This document shows positions 5,060-7,865 of a DNA stretch of 7,865 nucleotides, piece by piece (position 1 is the stretch's first letter; every line of letters begins with the position of its first letter). Both the position numbers and the translations under genes were made by a program. The notes under the pieces were generated by a model, which saw only the letters and a list, made by a program, of their open reading frames with translations, ran no database searches and had not been told where the DNA came from. The stretch spans positions 1-7,865 of the forward strand of contig JBKQSL010000063.1 of NCBI GenBank assembly GCA_052143655.1. The letters are read 5' to 3'. Source of the DNA: CAVSUR01 sp052143655. Its GTDB lineage: Bacteria; Actinomycetota; Actinomycetes; Streptosporangiales; Streptosporangiaceae.

Positions 5060-6439
5060 ATGATCGAAATTGTGACCATCGACACCCCGTCGCTCGGTGA
5101 CCGCGGCTATCTGGCGACCGACGGCAGCGTTGCCCTGGTCATCGACGCGCAACGGGACTTTGACCGGGTGCTGGCGGCCGCCGCCGACCGCGGCGTGACC
5201 ATCGCGGGCGTCTTCGAGACCCACATCCACAACGACTACGTGACCGGCGGGCTGGCCCTGGCCCGCAGCGCGGGCGCGGCCTACTACGTGAACGCGGCCG
5301 ACCGGGTGTCCTTCGACCGGGTGCCGGTCGCGGACGGCGACGTCATCGAGGCCGGCGCGATGACCGTGCGGGTGCTGGCCACCCCCGGCCACACGTTCAC
5401 GCACCTGTCGTACGCACTGGCCGAAGGCGACCGGGTGCTGGCCGCGTTCACCGGCGGCTGCCTGCTCGGCGGCTCGACCGGGCGCACCGACCTGCTCGGC
5501 GTGCAGCGCGCCGAGCGGCTCGCCCGGGCCCAGTACGCCTCGGTCCGGCGGCTGGCCAGCGAGCTGCCCGACGACGCGGCCGTCTGCGCCACGCACGGCT
5601 TCGGCAGTTTCTGCGCGGCCAGCGCGATGGTCGGCGAGGCCACCACGATCGGCGCGGAGAAGCGGCGCAATCCCGCGCTGACCAGCGACGAAGATATTTA
5701 CGTGCAGGGCTTGCTGGCGGGCTTGGACGCCTACCCCGCCTACTACGCGCAGATGGGACCGGCGAACGCGGCCGGGCCTGCCGCGCCGGACCTGTCCCCG
5801 CCGCGCCGGGCCGACCCCGCCGAGCTGCGGCGCCGGATCGACGCGGGGGAGTGGGTGGTCGACCTGCGTTCCCGGACCGCGTTCGCGGCCGGGCACCTGC
5901 GCGGCGCGCTGCACTTCGAGCTCGGCACCAGCTTGGCCACCTACCTGGGCTGGCTGATCCCGTGGGGCACGCCGCTGACGCTGATCGGGGCGCGGCCGCA
6001 GGATGTCGCCGACGCGCAGCGCGAGCTGGCGCGCATCGGCATCGACCGCCTCGCCGCCGCGGCGGCCGGGCTGCCGGCCGACTGGGCCGACGGGGAGCGG
6101 CTGGAGTCCTACCCGGTCGCCGGCTTCGCGGACCTGGCCCGGGCCTGGCAGCAAGGGCAGCCGGCCGTGCTGCTGGACGTCCGGCACCGGAGCGAGTGGG
6201 AGGCCGGGCACATCGACGGGGCCCTGCACATCCCGCTGCACGAGCTTTCCGACCGGATCGCCGAGATCCCCGGCGGCGAGGTGTGGGTGCACTGCCAGTC
6301 CGGCTACCGGTCGTCCACCGCGGCGTCCCTGCTGGCCGCCGCGGGCAGGAAGGTCGTTCAGATCGACGACGACTTTGACAGGGCGGCCCAGGCCGGGCTC
6401 CCGCTGGCCGTGGGCGCGACCGCCGGCGCGGCTGGCTGA
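5060..6439 (+). CDS. CstB-like MBL-fold / double rhodanese protein (persulfide metabolism)
   Basis: 459 aa, starting at ATG 5060 behind GGGAAGGGAA. The order is a metallo-beta-lactamase domain (about 1-230), a rhodanese-like domain without catalytic Cys (about 251-345), then an active-type rhodanese domain (about 350-450) with loop CQSGYRS, Cys412. This layout and length match S. aureus CstB, a persulfide dioxygenase-sulfurtransferase that turns persulfides, including CoA persulfide, into thiosulfate. The MBL site reads THIHNDY (His55, His57, Asp59, with Tyr60 in place of the usual His), TPGHTFTH (His111) and THGFGSFC (His179). The iron-ligand Asp in the FTGD motif of ETHE1 is Gly133 here (FTGGCLL). 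Both changes appear to be general in an actinobacterial branch, so oxidation activity is uncertain; sulfur transfer at Cys412 looks intact. It may be co-transcribed with the HTH-citrate synthase (82-nt gap) or have its own promoter. Confidence 0.9.
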   Translation: MIEIVTIDTPSLGDRGYLATDGSVALVIDAQRDFDRVLAAAADRGVTIAGVFETHIHNDYVTGGLALARSAGAAYYVNAADRVSFDRVPVADGDVIEAGAMTVRVLATPGHTFTHLSYALAEGDRVLAAFTGGCLLGGSTGRTDLLGVQRAERLARAQYASVRRLASELPDDAAVCATHGFGSFCAASAMVGEATTIGAEKRRNPALTSDEDIYVQGLLAGLDAYPAYYAQMGPANAAGPAAPDLSPPRRADPAELRRRIDAGEWVVDLRSRTAFAAGHLRGALHFELGTSLATYLGWLIPWGTPLTLIGARPQDVADAQRELARIGIDRLAAAAAGLPADWADGERLESYPVAGFADLARAWQQGQPAVLLDVRHRSEWEAGHIDGALHIPLHELSDRIAEIPGGEVWVHCQSGYRSSTAASLLAAAGRKVVQIDDDFDRAAQAGLPLAVGATAGAAG

Positions 6440-6458
6440 CCGGGCCACCGCGGCCCGG
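6440..6458. terminator. Hairpin at convergent MBL-rhodanese / glgM ends
   Basis: A perfect 7-bp stem, CCGGGCC (6440-6446) with GGCCCGG (6452-6458), and an ACCGC loop, beginning on the base after the stop at 6437-6439. No T-run follows. It is positioned as the terminator of the + strand gene. The rest of the gap to 6557 holds only GC-rich direct repeats (CGGCGGCTG twice) and no gene. Confidence 0.5.
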
Positions 6459-6557
6459 CTCCGCGGCTGCCTCGCGCGGCGGCTGCCGCACGCGGCGGCT
6501 GGCCGGCACTGGCGGGAATTTGACCGCGGGACAGGACGCGCCGGCCCGGCGGGGTGA

Positions 6558-7733
6558 TCAGGAGGTCTGGGCCGCGACTAGCTCGGCGTACAGGTGGGCG
6601 GTCTGCTCGGCGATGGCCGTCCAGCTGAACTCGGCGGTGGCCCGCTTGCGGCCCCGCTGGCCCATCGTGTCGGCGAGAGCCGGATCGCGCACCACGACGT
6701 TGATCGCCTCAGCGAGCGCGGCCGGATCCTCGCTCGGCACGAGCAGCCCGGTCTCGCCGTCGTCGACGACCTCCGGGATGCCGCCCACCCGGGATGCCAC
6801 CACCGCGGTGCCGCAGGCCATCGCCTCCAGGTTCACGATGCCGAGCGGCTCATAGGTGGACGGGCAGACGAATACGGTCGCATGGCTGAGGATCTGGATC
6901 ACTTCCGGCTTGATCAGCATGCCGGGAATCCAGATCACCCCGGACCTGGTCGCGCGCAGCCGCGCGACCAGGTCATCGACCTCGGCCGCCAGCTCGGGCG
7001 TGTCCGCCTGGCCCGCGCACAGCACCAGCTGGGCCGCGGGATGCAGCTGCTGGGCCGCCCGCAGCAGCACCGGCAGGCCCTTCTGCCGGGTGACCCGGCC
7101 CACGAACACCACCGACGGCCGCGCCGGGTCGATGCCGAAGCGCTCCAGTACGTCGGTGCCCGGGTCGGGCTGGTACTGCACGGTGTCGATGCCGTTGCGG
7201 ATCACCCGCACCCGGTCCGGCGCGACGGCCGGATAGCAGGCCAGGATGTCCGATCGCATGCCCGCTGAAACCGCCACGACAGCAGCCGCTGACTCGATCG
7301 AGACCCGCTCGCACCACGACGACAGGGCGTAGCCGCCGCCGAGCTGCTCGGCCTTCCACGGCCGCAGCGGCTCCAGCGAGTGCGCCGTCATCACGTGCGG
7401 TATCCCGTACAGCATCGACGCCAGGTGCCCGGCCAGGTTGGCGTACCAGGTGTGCGAGTGCACCAGCTGCGCCCCGGCGGCCGCGGCGGCCATGGACAGG
7501 TCGGCCGACACCGTCTGCAGCGCCGGGTTCGCCGCCGCCAGCGCCGGCCACGGCCGGTGCGCCACGGCATCGCCGCGGTCAGCGCCCTGGCAGTGCACGG
7601 TCAGGTCCACGAGCCGGCTGAGCTCGCGGGCCAGGTACTCCACGTGCACCCCGGCCCCGCCGTAGACCTCGGGCGGGTACTCCCGGGTCAGCAATGCCAC
7701 CCGGAGCCGGTCCGGCGCCCCTGGCTGGCTCAC
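6558..7733 (-). CDS. glgM: GlgM-type glycogen glucosyltransferase (maltose-1-phosphate synthase)
   Basis: A 391-aa retaining GT4-family glucosyltransferase (GT-B fold) using ADP-glucose. The mycobacterial homologue, first called GlgA, was shown to make alpha-maltose-1-phosphate from ADP-glucose and glucose-1-phosphate, feeding GlgE; elongation of glycogen was the older annotation. N-terminal domain motifs are REYPPEVYGGAGVH (17-30) with the Gly-rich donor loop, HSHTW (92-96) and TAHSLEPLRPWK (116-127). In the C-terminal domain are FVGRVTRQKG (210-219; Arg213 and Lys218 contact the phosphates) and the E-x7-E motif in YEPLGIVNLEAMACG (294-308; Glu295 and Glu303). The length fits this family, not the 480-residue GT5 synthases. 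The start is GTG at 7733-7731, overlapping the glgC stop by four bases (GTGA), which implies translational coupling. ADP-glucose supply and use are thus joined in one operon. Confidence 0.92.
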   Translation of the reverse strand: MSQPGAPDRLRVALLTREYPPEVYGGAGVHVEYLARELSRLVDLTVHCQGADRGDAVAHRPWPALAAANPALQTVSADLSMAAAAAGAQLVHSHTWYANLAGHLASMLYGIPHVMTAHSLEPLRPWKAEQLGGGYALSSWCERVSIESAAAVVAVSAGMRSDILACYPAVAPDRVRVIRNGIDTVQYQPDPGTDVLERFGIDPARPSVVFVGRVTRQKGLPVLLRAAQQLHPAAQLVLCAGQADTPELAAEVDDLVARLRATRSGVIWIPGMLIKPEVIQILSHATVFVCPSTYEPLGIVNLEAMACGTAVVASRVGGIPEVVDDGETGLLVPSEDPAALAEAINVVVRDPALADTMGQRGRKRATAEFSWTAIAEQTAHLYAELVAAQTS

Positions 7734-7865
7734 GGCGTCACGACCTGGCCCTTGCCGACGACGGTGATGCCGCCGTCGGAGACGGCGAAGCCGCGGGCGC
7801 GGTCGTGGTCCTTGTCGACGCCGACGCTGACGCCCTCGGGGACCATGACGTTCTTGTCGAGGATG
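7730..7865 (-). CDS. glgC: Glucose-1-phosphate adenylyltransferase, C-terminal 44 residues
   Basis: The 3' end of the gene for ADP-glucose pyrophosphorylase, which makes ADP-glucose from glucose-1-phosphate and ATP, the committed step of bacterial glycogen synthesis. Only the last 44 residues are in the window; most of the protein lies beyond the right end. The visible tail belongs to the left-handed beta-helix domain: ILDKNVMVPEG, then GVDKDHDRARGFAVSDGGITV, ending VGKGQVVTP. This ending is typical of actinobacterial GlgC. The stop TGA (7732-7730) overlaps the GTG start of glgM, so the two are one transcription unit with glgC first. Confidence 0.88.
   Translation of the reverse strand, partial: ILDKNVMVPEGVSVGVDKDHDRARGFAVSDGGITVVGKGQVVTP

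Noticed and set aside
3658..5085. - strand open frame (475 codons) opposite the HTH-citrate synthase
   Set aside because: Composition is low-complexity GRRP-type and there are no motifs; the + strand frame carries a full catalytic set.
4508..6448. Long - strand open frame (646 codons) across the MBL-rhodanese gene
   Set aside because: The translation is Gly/Arg/Pro-rich low complexity without any domain, and the + strand frame has complete motifs and a ribosome site. It is an antisense shadow of GC-rich codon bias.
6460..6557. Small open frames in the gap before glgM
   Set aside because: No ribosome site and only low-complexity translation; the gap shows only GC-rich direct repeats (CGGCGGCTG twice).

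Overview
The window is visibly very GC-rich, with dense genes, strong G/C third-position bias and actinobacterial-type gene families: a citrate synthase fused to a helix-turn-helix (HTH) domain, an MBL-rhodanese protein, an HhH-GPD repair protein and a GlgM-type glucosyltransferase. It most likely comes from the chromosome of a high-GC actinomycete. Streptosporangiales or a relative would fit, but the genus cannot be read from the sequence. I see no CRISPR array, tRNA or rRNA, insertion sequence or phage gene.

Layout. (1) 1-1163, + strand: the end of an ABC-transporter ATPase, then an ABC-2-type permease that appears to have lost its middle and is out of frame. (2) 1193-1762, - strand: a small HhH-GPD-type DNA repair protein. 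(3) 1967-2158, + strand: a 63-residue two-helix membrane protein, preceded by a possible ECF-sigma promoter. (4) 2236-3540, - strand: a complete type II citrate synthase. Its promoter region is shared with (5) 3742-4977, + strand: an HTH domain fused to a second citrate synthase domain that keeps its catalytic residues. (6) 5060-6439, + strand: a CstB-like MBL-rhodanese-rhodanese protein, possibly co-transcribed with (5). (7) 6558-7865, - strand: glgM and the 3' end of glgC, overlapping by four bases, for glycogen / maltose-1-phosphate synthesis.

The most interesting part is the divergent pair at 2236-4977. Between the two citrate synthases lie a 24-bp near-perfect dyad with AT-rich arms, a citrate synthase promoter candidate with the over-long 19-nt spacer typical of MerR-type control, and a 15-bp tandem repeat. 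This suggests that the HTH-citrate synthase is a metabolite-sensing, possibly still catalytic, regulator of the neighbouring citrate synthase and of itself. That is inference from layout and residues.

All three convergent gene junctions carry perfect GC hairpins without U-tracts, which are probable terminators.
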